Shown here in pieces: positions 1 to 11,756 of a DNA stretch of 64,000 nt. Within the stretch, counting starts at the first letter, position 1; every line of letters starts with the position of its first letter. Under the pieces are notes generated by a model. It did no database searches, was not told where the DNA came from, and saw only the letters and a program-made list of their open reading frames with translations. Source of the stretch: Mycobacterium bohemicum DSM 44277 (lineage in GTDB: Bacteria > Actinomycetota > Actinomycetes > Mycobacteriales > Mycobacteriaceae); the NCBI RefSeq assembly GCF_001053185.1, contig NZ_CSTD01000003.1:173976-237975 (forward strand), in the 5' to 3' direction. The translations under genes and the position numbers were made by a program.

Positions 1-2
1 TC

Positions 3-569
3 GCGGCGGCGGTCGCGGACGCGCTGCGGCCCGGTGACCAGCTGGTGCTCGGGGCGTCCAACCCGGTCCGCGACGTCGCGCTGGTCGGCCTCAACTCGCG
101 GGACATCCGGGTGCGGTCCAACAGGGGCGTCGCCGGGATCGACGGCACGGTGTCCACCGCGATCGGGGCCGCTTTGGCGTTCGAGGGGCCGCACGCGGGA
201 CGGACCGTCGCGCTGATCGGCGACCTCACGTTCGTCCACGACAGCTCCGGACTGCTGATCGGCCCGACCGAGCCGACGCCGCAGGCCTTGACGATCGTGG
301 TGTCCAACGACAACGGCGGCGGCATCTTCGAGCTGCTCGAGCAGGGCGACCCCCGGTTCTCCGACGTGTCGTCGCGCATCTTCGGCACCCCACACGACGT
401 CGACGTCGGGGCGCTGTGCCGCGCCTACCACGTCGAGAGCCGGCAGATCGAGGTCGACGAGCTGGCCGCCGCCCTCGACGAACCGGCGGCCGGGATGCGG
501 GTGCTGGAGGTGAAGGCGGACCGGTCGTCGCTGCGCCAGCTGCACGCCGCCATCAAGGCCGCGTTGTGA
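3..569 (+). CDS. menD: MenD C-terminal part (partial at window edge)
   Basis: This is the C-terminal part of 2-succinyl-5-enolpyruvyl-6-hydroxy-3-cyclohexene-1-carboxylate synthase. The enzyme uses thiamine diphosphate to join isochorismate and 2-oxoglutarate in menaquinone synthesis. The open frame runs in from the left edge with no start. About 188 residues are present, including the thiamine-diphosphate region ([13 protein letters not shown], then [17 protein letters not shown]). The DUF3592 gene overlaps its stop by 4 bases, and mgtA, menG and menJ follow, as in the M. tuberculosis men cluster. The identification is firm; only the N-terminal part is missing. Confidence 0.95.
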   Translation, partial: AAAVADALRPGDQLVLGASNPVRDVALVGLNSRDIRVRSNRGVAGIDGTVSTAIGAALAFEGPHAGRTVALIGDLTFVHDSSGLLIGPTEPTPQALTIVVSNDNGGGIFELLEQGDPRFSDVSSRIFGTPHDVDVGALCRAYHVESRQIEVDELAAALDEPAAGMRVLEVKADRSSLRQLHAAIKAAL

Positions 570-1075
570 TCTCGCCGAAAGCGGTGCTGAACATACTGCT
601 GCACGGGCGCAGCGAGGAACCCCCGCAGACCAGGGCCCGGGTCGTGTTGCGGTGGGCGCGCAGCGCGGTGCTGATCGTGACCGGCCTGGTGACGCTGCAG
701 TCGGTGCTGCTGGTGGCCGGCGCCTGGCGCGACGATCTGGCGATCCAGCACAACATGGGCGTGGCGCAGGCCGAGGTGCTCAGCGCCGGCCCCCGGCGTT
801 CCACGATCGAGTTCGTGACGCCCGAGCGGGTCACCTATCGGCCCGAGCTGGGGGTGCTGTACCCGTCGGAACTCTCCACGGGCATGCGCATCTACGTCGA
901 GTACAACAAGAACGACCCCAACCTGGTTCGCGTGCAACACCGCAACGCCGGGCTGGCAATCATCCCCGCCGGGTCGATCGCGGTGGTGGCGTGGCTGGCC
1001 GGAACCGCGGCGCTGGCGGGCCTGGCGCTGGCCGATCGGTGGCTCGACCGCCGCGCGGCCGCCGCCGTGCCTTAG
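566..1075 (+). CDS. DUF3592-type two-TM membrane protein
   Basis: A 169-residue membrane protein. The GTG start at 566 overlaps the menD stop in a GTGA junction, so the two genes are probably translationally coupled. One TM segment lies near residues 28-50 and a second near 130-155. The roughly 80-residue loop between them looks like a small beta-rich extracytoplasmic domain of the DUF3592 type. M. tuberculosis has the same kind of protein (Rv0556) directly after menD. Function is unknown. A longer in-frame start lies inside menD but would translate menD sequence out of frame, so the GTG was chosen. Confidence 0.85.
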   Translation: MISPKAVLNILLHGRSEEPPQTRARVVLRWARSAVLIVTGLVTLQSVLLVAGAWRDDLAIQHNMGVAQAEVLSAGPRRSTIEFVTPERVTYRPELGVLYPSELSTGMRIYVEYNKNDPNLVRVQHRNAGLAIIPAGSIAVVAWLAGTAALAGLALADRWLDRRAAAAVP

Positions 1076-1154
1076 AGGCGTCCGACCAGCAGATTTCGCG
1101 CGTCGTATGCCGGCAGGCAACCTCGTCGACAGGCGACGGTGGCACCATGACCGT

Positions 1155-2309
1155 GTGCGCGTTGCGATCGTCGCCGAATCGTTCCTCCCCAATGTCAACG
1201 GTGTGAGCAACTCGGTGCTGCGGGTCCTCGAGCACCTGCGCCGCACCGGGCACGAAGCCATCGTGATCGCGCCGGACAACCCGCCCGGCGAGCAACCCGC
1301 CCCGCGGATTCACGACGGCATCCGGGTCCATCGGGTGCCCTCGCGGATGTTCCCCAAGGTGACCACGCTGCCGCTCGGCCTGCCCATGCCCCGCATGGTG
1401 AACGTGCTGCGTGGATTCGACCCGCACGTGGTGCACCTGGCGTCGCCGGCACTGCTGGGCTACGGCGGGCTGCGCGCGGCGCGCTGGCTCGGCATCCCCA
1501 CGGTCGCGGTGTACCAGACCGACGTGCCGGGTTTCGCCGCGAGTTACGGCATCCCGATGACGACGCGGGCCGCGTGGGCGTGGTTCCGGCACCTGCACGC
1601 CCGGGCCGACCGCACGCTGGCGCCCTCCACCGTGACATTGGAATCTCTTGCCGCGCACGGATTTCCGCGCGTGCACCGTTGGGCGCGCGGGGTTGACGTG
1701 TTGCGGTACGCGCCGTCGGCGCGCGACGAGGGGCTCAGGCGGCGCTGGTCGCCGCAGGGCAAGCCGATCGTCGGATTCGTGGGCAGGCTCGCGCCCGAGA
1801 AACACGTCGAGCGGTTGATCGGCCTGGCGGCCGCGGGCGACGTGCAGGTGGTCATCGTCGGCGACGGTGTGGACCAGAAAAAGCTGCAATCGGCAATGCC
1901 TTCAGCCGTTTTCACCGGTGCTCTGTACGGCGACGAGCTCGCCGCGGCCTACGCGAGCATGGACGTCTTCGTGCACACCGGCGAGCACGAGACGTTCTGC
2001 CAGGTTGTCCAAGAAGCGCTGGCGTCGGGGTTGCCGGTGATCGCCCCCGACGCCGGCGGCCCACGCGATCTGATCGCGCCGTGCCGCACCGGGTTGTTGT
2101 TGCCCGTCAACGAGTTCGAGGCGCGGCTGCCCGCCGCCGTCGCCCACCTGGTCGAGGAACGCCACCGCTACGCCACGGCCGCCCGGCGCAGCGTGCTCGG
2201 CCGCAGCTGGCCGGTCATCTGCGACGAGTTGCTCGGCCACTACGAGGCCGTGCTCTCGCCGGCCGCGCGGGCGCGCGTTTCCCGGCGGCGGTACGCGCAG
2301 GGGGAGTGA
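1155..2309 (+). CDS. mgtA: GDP-mannose-dependent alpha-mannosyltransferase MgtA
   Basis: A GT-B (GT4) glycosyltransferase of about 384 residues, matching Rv0557. It transfers mannose from GDP-mannose to a glycolipid acceptor (glucuronosyl-diacylglycerol, older name PimB) at the cytoplasmic membrane. The N-terminus [20 protein letters not shown] is the acceptor-side Rossmann strand and glycine loop. The C-terminal half has [11 protein letters not shown] and the E-x7-E motif in [12 protein letters not shown], then [12 protein letters not shown] chose GTG 1155 because it fits the family N-terminus; an ATG at 1107 would add 16 basic residues. In M. tuberculosis the next gene is menG, but here a 6.3 kb insertion follows. 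Confidence 0.92.
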   Translation: MRVAIVAESFLPNVNGVSNSVLRVLEHLRRTGHEAIVIAPDNPPGEQPAPRIHDGIRVHRVPSRMFPKVTTLPLGLPMPRMVNVLRGFDPHVVHLASPALLGYGGLRAARWLGIPTVAVYQTDVPGFAASYGIPMTTRAAWAWFRHLHARADRTLAPSTVTLESLAAHGFPRVHRWARGVDVLRYAPSARDEGLRRRWSPQGKPIVGFVGRLAPEKHVERLIGLAAAGDVQVVIVGDGVDQKKLQSAMPSAVFTGALYGDELAAAYASMDVFVHTGEHETFCQVVQEALASGLPVIAPDAGGPRDLIAPCRTGLLLPVNEFEARLPAAVAHLVEERHRYATAARRSVLGRSWPVICDELLGHYEAVLSPAARARVSRRRYAQGE

Positions 2310-2357
2310 GGGTTTCGCCGGCTGGGCCGCCCGCCGACCGTGGGTGATGACGCCCCG

Positions 2358-2858
2358 TCACACTTGGTCGATTGGTGTCGTTGTCGTGTCGCCGAGGAAC
2401 TTCGCCAAGAGCCGATCGAACTGCCGCAGCTCGGCGGCCGACCAGCCGGACAGCGCGCGCGCCAGGTGGTCCCGTCGGACCTCGTGCAGCGCTCCCGCGG
2501 CGCGTCGGCCCTTCCCCGTGGCGGTGATGACGGAAACCCTTCCGTCGCTGGGGTCGGTGCGACGCGTGACGAGTCCCGCCGCGAGCAGCGCCTGCACCCG
2601 CCGGGTGGCCATGCCGACGTCCATGTGTGCCATGCGGGCGAGGCGGCCCATCGGCAGCGGGCCCTCGTCGGCCAGCACGCGCAGCAGGGTGTACGAGGGT
2701 TGCGACAGCTCGGTATCGGCGGCCGACGCCTGCCGCGCGAACGCAGAGCGGCTCACGCTAAGGCGAACGATCCGCGCGAGATTCGCGCTGATGGACTCCA
2801 CCGAATCCAGCTTGCGTGCGGCCGCCACGTGAGTACCGTAAACGGATTCGCTTGACAT
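2358..2858 (-). CDS. MarR-family transcriptional regulator
   Basis: A 166-residue winged-helix regulator transcribed away from the sulfotransferase gene. The middle has the MarR helix-turn-helix and wing pattern (LADEGPLPMGRLARMAHMDVG, then GLVTRRTDPSDGRVSV), flanked by helices that would form the dimer. The start at 2858 sits inside a 13-bp inverted repeat that also overlaps a promoter-like -35 box for the divergent genes. Autoregulation and repression of the sulfotransferase pair are therefore likely. The ligand is unknown. A longer open frame extends upstream but is antisense to the sulfotransferase and was rejected. Confidence 0.9.
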   Translation of the reverse strand: MSSESVYGTHVAAARKLDSVESISANLARIVRLSVSRSAFARQASAADTELSQPSYTLLRVLADEGPLPMGRLARMAHMDVGMATRRVQALLAAGLVTRRTDPSDGRVSVITATGKGRRAAGALHEVRRDHLARALSGWSAAELRQFDRLLAKFLGDTTTTPIDQV

Positions 2859-2881
2859 AGTCAAATAAATGCGGATAGCGT
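2853..2881 (+). promoter_or_regulatory. Divergent promoter with MarR-type inverted repeat
   Basis: TTGACATAGTCAA at 2853-2865 is an inverted repeat with 5-bp arms (TTGAC/GTCAA). It covers the marR start codon on the minus strand. Read on the plus strand, TTGACA (2853-2858) is a perfect -35 box, followed after 17 bp by TAGCGT (2876-2881), which fits the loose mycobacterial -10 pattern. A regulator bound here would block both directions. Binding by the adjacent MarR is inferred. Confidence 0.55.
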
Positions 2882-2906
2882 GACCACCTCGGGCTGAGGA
2901 GAATTG

Positions 2907-4055
2907 ATGCAGGTGGCGCGCTTCTACTTCGACTGGCCGAATTACCGCACGATGCTCCGCCTGTTGCGCCGCGAGCCGCCCGCATCCAGGCCGTGGGTGC
3001 GCTATCTGGCGTTCCTGGTCGGCATGCCGGCCATCGCCGCGTTTCACGCGGTCTGCTTCGCGCTGGACCCGATCCTGTTCCCGTCGCTGCGCCGCACGCA
3101 GGTGGTCGCGCCGACGTTCTGCATCGGGCACGCGCGCAGTGGGACGACGTACCTGCATCGGCTGATGGCGGCCGACCCGCAGTTCAGTTACCCGTTGATG
3201 TACGAGCTGTTCTTCCCGTCGCTGCTGCAAAAGCGGCTCCTGCGGCTGCTGTTGGGTCTTGACGCCCTGACCGGCAAGCGCCTGCGGCGGCGCCTCGACG
3301 AGATCGAAGAGCGCCGGTTCGCACCAACCGACGACATGCACAAGACCGGCTTCTTCGTCCCGGAGGAAGACGACGGCTTCCTGACCTGGTCGCTGTGCTC
3401 CGGCTTCTGGATCATCATGTTCCCGTTCATGGGCGAGCTGGATTTCTACCACGTCGACCAGTGGCCCGGGCGCAAGCGTCGGCGGGCGATGGGCTTCTAC
3501 AAGGAGTGCGTCCGCCGGCAGATCGCCCTCAACGGCGGGGGAACGCACCTAAGCAAGAACCCCACCTTCTGCGGTCGCGTCGAAGCGTTGATCGAGACGT
3601 TCCCGGACGCCAGATTCATTGTGCCGGTGCGCAACCCGGAGGAGACGATCCCGAGTCTGCTCAAGTTGCTGAAGAACGAGTGGGATCTGCGTGGCCGCAA
3701 CGAACAGCTGATCGCGAAATCGCTGCGGGTCCTGGCCGATCAGTCGTTCGACTCCTACCGGCGCCCGCTCGAGGTCTTGGCCCGCCACCCGGAGGTTCGG
3801 TCGGCGGTCGTCGACTATCGGGACCTGGTGGGCCGGCCCGAGGCGACGATGCGTCGGATCTACGGTGAGCTGGGTCTCGAGCTGGGGCCGTTGGCGGCCA
3901 GGGCATTTCAGTCGGCAGGCGGCGGCCACGAATCGGCGCACCGCTACAGCCTGGCGGAGTTCGGGCTCGATTCGCGGGAGATCCACACTCGCCTGGCGGA
4001 CCTGTTCGTGCAATACCGGTGGGACACCGAAGGAGAGGGCGCGCATGTCCACTGA
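2907..4055 (+). CDS. PAPS-dependent sulfotransferase family protein
   Basis: A 382-residue sulfotransferase (Sulfotransfer_3 type), expected to move sulfate from PAPS to a hydroxyl on an unknown acceptor. The phosphosulfate-binding loop HARSGTTYLH is at about residues 75-84, and the 3'-phosphate-binding region is VPVRNPEETIPSLLKL near the middle. A hydrophobic stretch around residues 32-55 could be a membrane anchor. ATG 2907 has an AGGAG ribosome site at 2897-2901. The last 11 bases overlap the next gene, so the pair is an operon. Acceptor candidates are lipids or sterols, but nothing in the sequence decides this. Confidence 0.88.
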   Translation: MQVARFYFDWPNYRTMLRLLRREPPASRPWVRYLAFLVGMPAIAAFHAVCFALDPILFPSLRRTQVVAPTFCIGHARSGTTYLHRLMAADPQFSYPLMYELFFPSLLQKRLLRLLLGLDALTGKRLRRRLDEIEERRFAPTDDMHKTGFFVPEEDDGFLTWSLCSGFWIIMFPFMGELDFYHVDQWPGRKRRRAMGFYKECVRRQIALNGGGTHLSKNPTFCGRVEALIETFPDARFIVPVRNPEETIPSLLKLLKNEWDLRGRNEQLIAKSLRVLADQSFDSYRRPLEVLARHPEVRSAVVDYRDLVGRPEATMRRIYGELGLELGPLAARAFQSAGGGHESAHRYSLAEFGLDSREIHTRLADLFVQYRWDTEGEGAHVH

Positions 4056-5349
4056 ATCGAGTCAAGCGGCTCTGCGGGCCGCCTGGACCGACATGATCGA
4101 CGCGCTGACCCGGGCCCGCGACGCCATCGAGTCACCGGAACTGCACGCACCGCCGGTGACCGAACAAAGCCTCGTCGACGGATACCGCTACCTGCTGGGC
4201 TTCCTGTTCAGCGGCATCGAGCGCGGCTGGGGCGAGGATCCCGATTTCCCGTATTTCCGCCGGGCCATCCAACCGCTGGACAAGGCGACCATCGACAACG
4301 CCGACGCGCTGTACCTCTCGGCGTCGATCGACGGGGAAAAGAGCTATCGGGTGCGGGGCCGGCTCGTCCCGAAAGCGCCGCAATACATCATCTTTGAAGC
4401 CCACAGCATCTATGCCGGGGACACCGGAAGCCTGGCCGAACTCATCCCCGGCGGACGCGCAATCACCGGAACGCTCGACATCTCGGAGCTGGACGTCGAT
4501 GCCGACGGTGGATTCGAGATCCTGCTGGCCCCGCGGCGGCCACCGGGTCACGACGGGAACTTCATCGCCACAACGACCGCAGACGGGACCGCCTCCTCGC
4601 GTTTCCTCATCGCCCGCATGCTCTTTCACGACTGGGAGCACGAAGTATCACCGGACCTGCACATCGTCCAGGACGGCAAGGAGGGCGCACACCCCCCGCG
4701 GCTCGGTCCCGGCGACGCGGCCGACAACATCCGTCGGATCGGCACCATCGTCGAGAACCAGATGACGTTCTGGAACCAGTTCTACGACCTGGTGCTGGAG
4801 GCGCACGGCGACAAGAACGGTGACGGCGTCACGCTGATGCCGCGCAACGACCTGAACGAGCCGGCGCTGGCGAACCTCGCCATGGGTGGGGGCCAGAGCA
4901 CCAACGTCTACTCCGGCGGTGTCTACGACCTCTCCGACGACGAGGCGCTCCTGATCGAAGTCGCCGTCCCGGTGCGGCCGGCCTACATGGGTTTTCACCT
5001 GTCCAACCTCTGGGGCGAATCCCTCGACTACGCCAACCACGTCAGCAGCCTCAACGGATTTCAGTCCGAGCCGGATGCCGACGGCACCATCCGCTACGTC
5101 GTCGCCGGCAGCGATCCCGGGGTGCCGAACTGGCTCGATACGGTCGGCCATCCCGGCGGGTTCCTCGCCCTGCGTTGGACCTACTCCGCGCCGCCGGCCG
5201 AATTGCCGAAGGCCACCGTCACCCAAGTGCCGCTGGCGCGAGTGCGCGAACACCTCCCCGCGGGCACTCGCGTGGTCTCGGCCGACGAACGCCGCGAGCA
5301 GATCAGGATCCGCCAGGAACACGTCCAGCGCCGCTATCGCCAGTACTGA
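4045..5349 (+). CDS. DUF1214-like protein, partner of the sulfotransferase
   Basis: A 434-residue soluble protein starting at ATG 4045 after an AAGGAGAGG ribosome site, 11 bases inside the end of the sulfotransferase gene. The N-terminal part is helical (AALRAAWTDMIDALTRARDAIESPE). Later parts have beta-rich stretches typical of DUF1214/DUF1254 proteins (YLSASIDGEKSYRVRGRLVP, GGFLALRWTY). There is no signal peptide or TM segment. The family has no agreed function. The tight overlap suggests it acts on the same substrate as the sulfotransferase. The DUF1214 link comes from recall of sequence style and needs a profile search. Confidence 0.7.
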   Translation: MSTESSQAALRAAWTDMIDALTRARDAIESPELHAPPVTEQSLVDGYRYLLGFLFSGIERGWGEDPDFPYFRRAIQPLDKATIDNADALYLSASIDGEKSYRVRGRLVPKAPQYIIFEAHSIYAGDTGSLAELIPGGRAITGTLDISELDVDADGGFEILLAPRRPPGHDGNFIATTTADGTASSRFLIARMLFHDWEHEVSPDLHIVQDGKEGAHPPRLGPGDAADNIRRIGTIVENQMTFWNQFYDLVLEAHGDKNGDGVTLMPRNDLNEPALANLAMGGGQSTNVYSGGVYDLSDDEALLIEVAVPVRPAYMGFHLSNLWGESLDYANHVSSLNGFQSEPDADGTIRYVVAGSDPGVPNWLDTVGHPGGFLALRWTYSAPPAELPKATVTQVPLARVREHLPAGTRVVSADERREQIRIRQEHVQRRYRQY

Positions 5350-5368
5350 CACCTGGGGACCCCGCTGA

Positions 5369-5399
5369 TCGGCGGTGACAGGACAGGTCGGCGGTGACA
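5369..5399 (+). repeat. 12-bp direct repeat upstream of the cyclase gene
   Basis: TCGGCGGTGACA occurs at 5369-5380 and again at 5388-5399, identical over 12 bp with a 19-bp period. The second copy ends 10 bases before the GTG start of the cyclase-ATPase gene. A tandem repeat here could be an activator or repressor site. No clear ribosome site lies between it and the GTG. Confidence 0.6.
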
Positions 5400-5409
5400 C
5401 GATACTGAC

Positions 5410-8400
5410 GTGGACAACGACGTCGACGATCGAGGCGCGCTGACCTCAGCAGCCCGCTGTGGCCCGTGCGGTGCCGGGCTGGGCCCGACGGCCAGGTTCT
5501 GCAGCGAGTGCGGCGCACCGGTCCAGCGCGCGGCGGCGTCCGCTGAGTACAAGCAGGTGACCGTCCTGTTCGCCGATGTGGTCCGTTCGATGGACATCGC
5601 CGCATCCGTCGGGGCGGAACGGCTCCGCGAAATCATGGCCGACTTGGTCGACCGCAGTGCGGCGGTGGTCAAGCGGTACGGCGGCACGGTCGACAAGTTC
5701 ACCGGCGACGGGATCATGGCGGTGTTCGGCGCCCCGGCGGCGTTGGAGGATCACGCAATTCGCGCCAGTCTGGCGGCCCTGGGGGTCCAAGAGGAGGCCA
5801 AGCGCCTCGGCGCCGACATCCGCCAGCGCGACGGCGTGGACTTCCATTTGCGGGTCGGGCTGAACTCCGGTCAGGTGATCGCCGGCGAAATCGGCTTTGG
5901 GTCGTTCGGTTATACCGCCATCGGTGAGCAGGTCGGCATGGCGCAGCGGATGGAGGCCATCGCCCCGCCGGGCGGGGTGATGCTGAGCGCGTCGACGGCA
6001 CGGCTTCTGGACAGCGCTGCCAGGCTGGGCGGGTCCGAACTGGTCCGGATCAAGGGCGCCGACGAGCCCGTCGCGGCCTACCGGTTGCTGGGCATCGGCG
6101 AGGGACACCGCGCGGTCGGGCGCGCCGACTCGAGCCTGATCGGTCGGCGATGGGAGATGTCCGCCGTCGAGAGCCTGTTGGACCGCGCCGTCGACGGCCA
6201 CGGCGCGGTGGTCGGCGTGGTCGGATCACCCGGCATCGGCAAGAGCCGCCTGGTGTACGAGGCCGCGGCGATCGCCCGTCGCCGCAACATCGACGTGTTC
6301 GCCACCTTCTGCGAGTCGCATGCCACCGACGTGTCATTCCGCGTTGTGGCCCGGCTCTTGCGCGCGGCCACCGGGGTATCGGGTCTTGAGGCCGAGGCCG
6401 CCCGGGCCCAGGTGAGCGCCCAGGTCCGCGACGCCGACCCCGAGGACCTGGCCCTGTTCCATGACCTCCTGGGCATCGCCGATCCCGACTTCGACATGCC
6501 GAAGATCGATCCCGATGCGCGGCGGCGGCGGATGACCGCGTTGGTCAACGCGGCATCGCTGGCCCGAAAGTCGGCCGCGCTCTACATCATCGAGGACGCC
6601 CACTGGATCGACGCCGTCAGCGAGTCGATGCTGGCCGCGTTCCTGGCGGTCATCCCGCAGACGCACTCGCTGGTGCTGATCAGTTATCGCCCCGAGTATC
6701 GGGGCGCGTTGACCCAAGTGCCCGGTGCGCAAACCATCGCCCTTGCGCCGCTGAGTGATTCGGAAACCGCTGCTCTGGTGACCGACCTGCTGGGCCCGGA
6801 CCCGTCGGTGGCCGAGATCGGCCGGCTCATCATCGCGCGTGCGGCCGGCAACCCGTTCTTCGCCGAGGAGATCACCCGGGAGCTGGCCGAACGTGGCGTC
6901 CTCGTCGGCGTGCGCGCGAACTACACCTGCAGTACCGACGTCGCCGAGGTGCGCGTACCGGCCACGCTGCAGGCCACCCTCGCCGCCCGCATCGATCGGC
7001 TGACACCCGCGGCCAAGCGCACCCTTGCCGCCGCCGCGGTCATCGGGTCTCGCTTCACCAATGATCTACTGGTGAGCCTGGGTATCGACGCCTGCACCGA
7101 GGAGTTGGTGGCGGCCGAGCTGATCGACCAGGTGCGGTTTACGCCGGGCGCCGAGTACGCGTTTCACCACCCGCTGATCCGGACGGTGGCCTACGAAGCG
7201 CAGCTGAGGTCCGACCGCGCCGAGTCGCACCGGCGGCTGGCCGCAGCGATCGAGGCCAGAGCGCCGCAGTCGGCCGACCAGAACGCCGCGCTGATCGCCG
7301 AACACCTGCAGGCCGGCGGTGACCTGCATGCCGCCTACGCCTGGCAGATGCGAGCCGCGAAATGGGCGACCAACCGCGACATCTCCGCCGCGCGGCTGAG
7401 TTGGGAACGCGCCCAGGCGATCGCCGACGCGCTGCCGGCCAACGATCCCGACCGGGCGACCATGCGCATCGCCCCGCGAACCATGTTGTGCGCAACCGCC
7501 TGGCGAGTTCACGAACACGTCGCCGGTGCCCGTTACGAGGAGATGCGGGAGTTGTGCGGCGCCGCGGGGGACAAGGCGTCACTGGCCATCGCCACGGCCG
7601 GGCTGGGCCACGATTACCTGTATCAGGGCCGGACGCCCGAGGCCTCGCAGCTGGCCTCCGAAGCGTGGGAACTCGTTGAGTCGCTGGATATTCCGGCATT
7701 GACGGTGGGGCTCTCGCCGCTGCCGATCCGGGCCAAGGCCGCGAACTCGGAGTGGTCGGACGTGCTGCGCTGGTCGCAAAAGGTCGTCGACCTTGCCGGC
7801 GGCGACCCGTCGGCGGGCAACTTCATCATCGGCTGTCCGCTGGCGGTTGCCTACGCGACAAGGGGTCTGGCCCGCTGTTCGCTGGGCCTTCCGGGCTGGC
7901 GCGAAGACCAGCGGCACGGTCTTGCCATGGCGCGCAGCGCCGACCCCATGTCCTACACCGGGGCAATCGCCTATGTCTACTTCCCTGGGATACTCAGCGG
8001 GATGCTGAAGCCCTACGACTCCGCGATGAGCGAGATCGAGGACGCCGTGCGGATAGCCGAAAGATCCGGGGACGACGTGGCATTGGCGTTCGCGTGGTTG
8101 ACGCACGGTGTCGCGCTGGTACGGCGGCCCACGGCTGCCGAGCACGACCGCGGACAGCAACTGCTGACCAAGGTCGGCGAGGTCTATAGAAGCGGGGGTC
8201 AAAACGTCGGCCTGCTGCCCGTCATCAACATGTGCCTGGCGCGCGAGCGGGATCGGCGTGGAGACCGCGACGGGGCGATATCCGACATGCGCGCCGCCGC
8301 CGACGATCTGTTCCGCGACGGACGGCTGCAGCCGTACGGCGCGGTGGCGACCGGTCTCCTGATGGAGGCACTGCTCGATCGCGGGGCCGACGGTGACCTC

Positions 8401-8613
8401 GCCGAGGCCGAGGCGGCCTTCGACCGGTTGGTCGCCGCGCCCGCCGAAGATGGCCTGATGACCCGCGAGATCTGGCTGCCGCGGCTCCGCGCCGCCCTGC
8501 GCCGGGCCCACGGTGACGAGGCCGGCTACCGCGACTATCGGGAGCGCTACCGCGAGTTGGCGGAGACCCTTGGCTTCGAAGGCCATATCGACTGGGCCGC
8601 GGAGGTGTCGTGA
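5410..8613 (+). CDS. Zinc-ribbon / class III cyclase / ATPase signalling protein
   Basis: A 1067-residue multidomain protein. Residues 17-34 form a zinc ribbon (Cys17, Cys20, Cys31, Cys34). Residues 46-225 are a class III nucleotidyl cyclase domain with metal-binding Asp56 and Asp100 and Lys96 at the adenine-recognition position. A STAND-type ATPase follows, with Walker A GSPGIGKS near residue 272 and Walker [11 protein letters not shown] near 390-400. The rest is an alpha-helical, TPR-like tail. The transition-state Arg is present (Arg179), but the usual Asn four residues earlier is Gly175, so cyclase activity is uncertain. No HTH is seen at the C-terminus. Similar proteins are numerous in mycobacteria. 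Confidence 0.88.
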   Translation: MDNDVDDRGALTSAARCGPCGAGLGPTARFCSECGAPVQRAAASAEYKQVTVLFADVVRSMDIAASVGAERLREIMADLVDRSAAVVKRYGGTVDKFTGDGIMAVFGAPAALEDHAIRASLAALGVQEEAKRLGADIRQRDGVDFHLRVGLNSGQVIAGEIGFGSFGYTAIGEQVGMAQRMEAIAPPGGVMLSASTARLLDSAARLGGSELVRIKGADEPVAAYRLLGIGEGHRAVGRADSSLIGRRWEMSAVESLLDRAVDGHGAVVGVVGSPGIGKSRLVYEAAAIARRRNIDVFATFCESHATDVSFRVVARLLRAATGVSGLEAEAARAQVSAQVRDADPEDLALFHDLLGIADPDFDMPKIDPDARRRRMTALVNAASLARKSAALYIIEDAHWIDAVSESMLAAFLAVIPQTHSLVLISYRPEYRGALTQVPGAQTIALAPLSDSETAALVTDLLGPDPSVAEIGRLIIARAAGNPFFAEEITRELAERGVLVGVRANYTCSTDVAEVRVPATLQATLAARIDRLTPAAKRTLAAAAVIGSRFTNDLLVSLGIDACTEELVAAELIDQVRFTPGAEYAFHHPLIRTVAYEAQLRSDRAESHRRLAAAIEARAPQSADQNAALIAEHLQAGGDLHAAYAWQMRAAKWATNRDISAARLSWERAQAIADALPANDPDRATMRIAPRTMLCATAWRVHEHVAGARYEEMRELCGAAGDKASLAIATAGLGHDYLYQGRTPEASQLASEAWELVESLDIPALTVGLSPLPIRAKAANSEWSDVLRWSQKVVDLAGGDPSAGNFIIGCPLAVAYATRGLARCSLGLPGWREDQRHGLAMARSADPMSYTGAIAYVYFPGILSGMLKPYDSAMSEIEDAVRIAERSGDDVALAFAWLTHGVALVRRPTAAEHDRGQQLLTKVGEVYRSGGQNVGLLPVINMCLARERDRRGDRDGAISDMRAAADDLFRDGRLQPYGAVATGLLMEALLDRGADGDLAEAEAAFDRLVAAPAEDGLMTREIWLPRLRAALRRAHGDEAGYRDYRERYRELAETLGFEGHIDWAAEVS

Positions 8614-8678
8614 CGGCCGCGCAGGTCACGCGGCGCCTTTGCAGCGCACACGCTGAGGCCCAAGGTAGCGTCGAGGAC

Positions 8679-9368
8679 GTGAGTCGCGCGGCATTGGACA
8701 AGGACCCCCGGGACGTCGCGTCGATGTTCGACGGCGTCGCCCGCCGGTATGACCTGACCAACACCGTGCTGTCGCTGGGCCAGGACCGGTACTGGCGCCG
8801 CGCCACCCGTTCCGCGCTGAAGGTCGGCGCCGGCCAGAAGGTGCTGGACCTGGCCGCGGGCACGGCGGTGTCGACCGTCGAGTTGGGCAAATCCGGGGCG
8901 TGGTGCGTCGCGGCCGATTTTTCCGTCGGGATGCTGGCGGCCGGCGCCGCGCGCTCCGTCCCCAAGGTCGCCGGTGACGCCACCAAGTTGCCGTTCGCCG
9001 ACGGCGTCTTCGACGCGGTCACCATCAGCTTCGGGTTGCGCAACGTCGTCGACACCAGCGCGGCGCTGCGCGAGATGCTGCGCGTCACGCGTCCGGGCGG
9101 GCGGTTGGTGGTGTGCGAGTTCTCCACCCCCACCAACGCGCTGTTCGCCACCGCCTACAAGGAGTATCTGATGCGCGCGCTGCCGCGGGTGGCGCGGGCG
9201 GTGTCCAGCAACCCGGAGGCCTACGTGTACCTCGCGGAGTCGATTCGCGCCTGGCCCGATCAGCCGGATCTCGCGCGACGAATCGCGCAGGCGGGATGGG
9301 AGGCGGTGCGGTGGCGCAACCTCACGGGCGGCATCGTCGCCCTACACGCGGGAGTCCGCCCGGTTTAG
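8679..9368 (+). CDS. menG: Demethylmenaquinone methyltransferase MenG
   Basis: A 229-residue SAM-dependent methyltransferase that carries out the last C-methylation of menaquinone (UbiE/MenG family, Rv0558). The SAM-binding glycine motif is [15 protein letters not shown], and [12 protein letters not shown] is the family signature. I chose GTG 8679 because the protein then begins [20 protein letters not shown], as in the M. tuberculosis protein. The upstream in-frame extension overlaps the cyclase gene. Its usual neighbour mgtA is separated from it here by the inserted cassette. Confidence 0.94.
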   Translation: MSRAALDKDPRDVASMFDGVARRYDLTNTVLSLGQDRYWRRATRSALKVGAGQKVLDLAAGTAVSTVELGKSGAWCVAADFSVGMLAAGAARSVPKVAGDATKLPFADGVFDAVTISFGLRNVVDTSAALREMLRVTRPGGRLVVCEFSTPTNALFATAYKEYLMRALPRVARAVSSNPEAYVYLAESIRAWPDQPDLARRIAQAGWEAVRWRNLTGGIVALHAGVRPV

Positions 9369-9371
9369 CGA

Positions 9372-9707
9372 CTAGTGGCCGGCGCGCTGCAGGAAGCCGA
9401 CCTGGTCGGGGCAGTAGTGGTCGATCGAGGCGCCCAGGAACTGGAACGCCTGCCCCTCGGTGGTGCCCCGCGGCAGGTTGTGCTGGATGAAATTCGCCGA
9501 CTTGTACGCGTCGCCGTCCACGCCCCGGCCGATCCGGTCACAGCTGATCTTGGCCAGCCACGCCAGTTGATCCTGCGGGCCGAAAACACCGAAGGTGTTG
9601 ACCGTGTTCTTGAACACGTAGTCGTAGTCGTCGGCCTGCGCCGGCCCGGCCAGCGAAATCGCCGCAGCCGCCATCCCGGCGATAGTAGCCAGCTTCGTTC
9701 CCTTCAT
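9372..9707 (-). CDS. Small secreted DUF732 protein
   Basis: A 111-residue exported protein. It has a Sec signal peptide (basic MKGTK, hydrophobic core, cleavage after PAQA near residue 25). The mature part is a DUF732 domain with two cysteines (SCDRIG and DHYCPDQVG), which probably form a disulfide. It is convergent with menG, with only 3 bases between the stops, and corresponds to Rv0559c. Function is unknown. Confidence 0.88.
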   Translation of the reverse strand: MKGTKLATIAGMAAAAISLAGPAQADDYDYVFKNTVNTFGVFGPQDQLAWLAKISCDRIGRGVDGDAYKSANFIQHNLPRGTTEGQAFQFLGASIDHYCPDQVGFLQRAGH

Positions 9708-9749
9708 TAGCCGGACTATACACCTCGTGGCACCGTGTGCAGGGCCCTA

Positions 9750-11734
<1,985 letters not shown>

Positions 11735-11756
11735 GGACACCAGTATGTTTGGTCGG

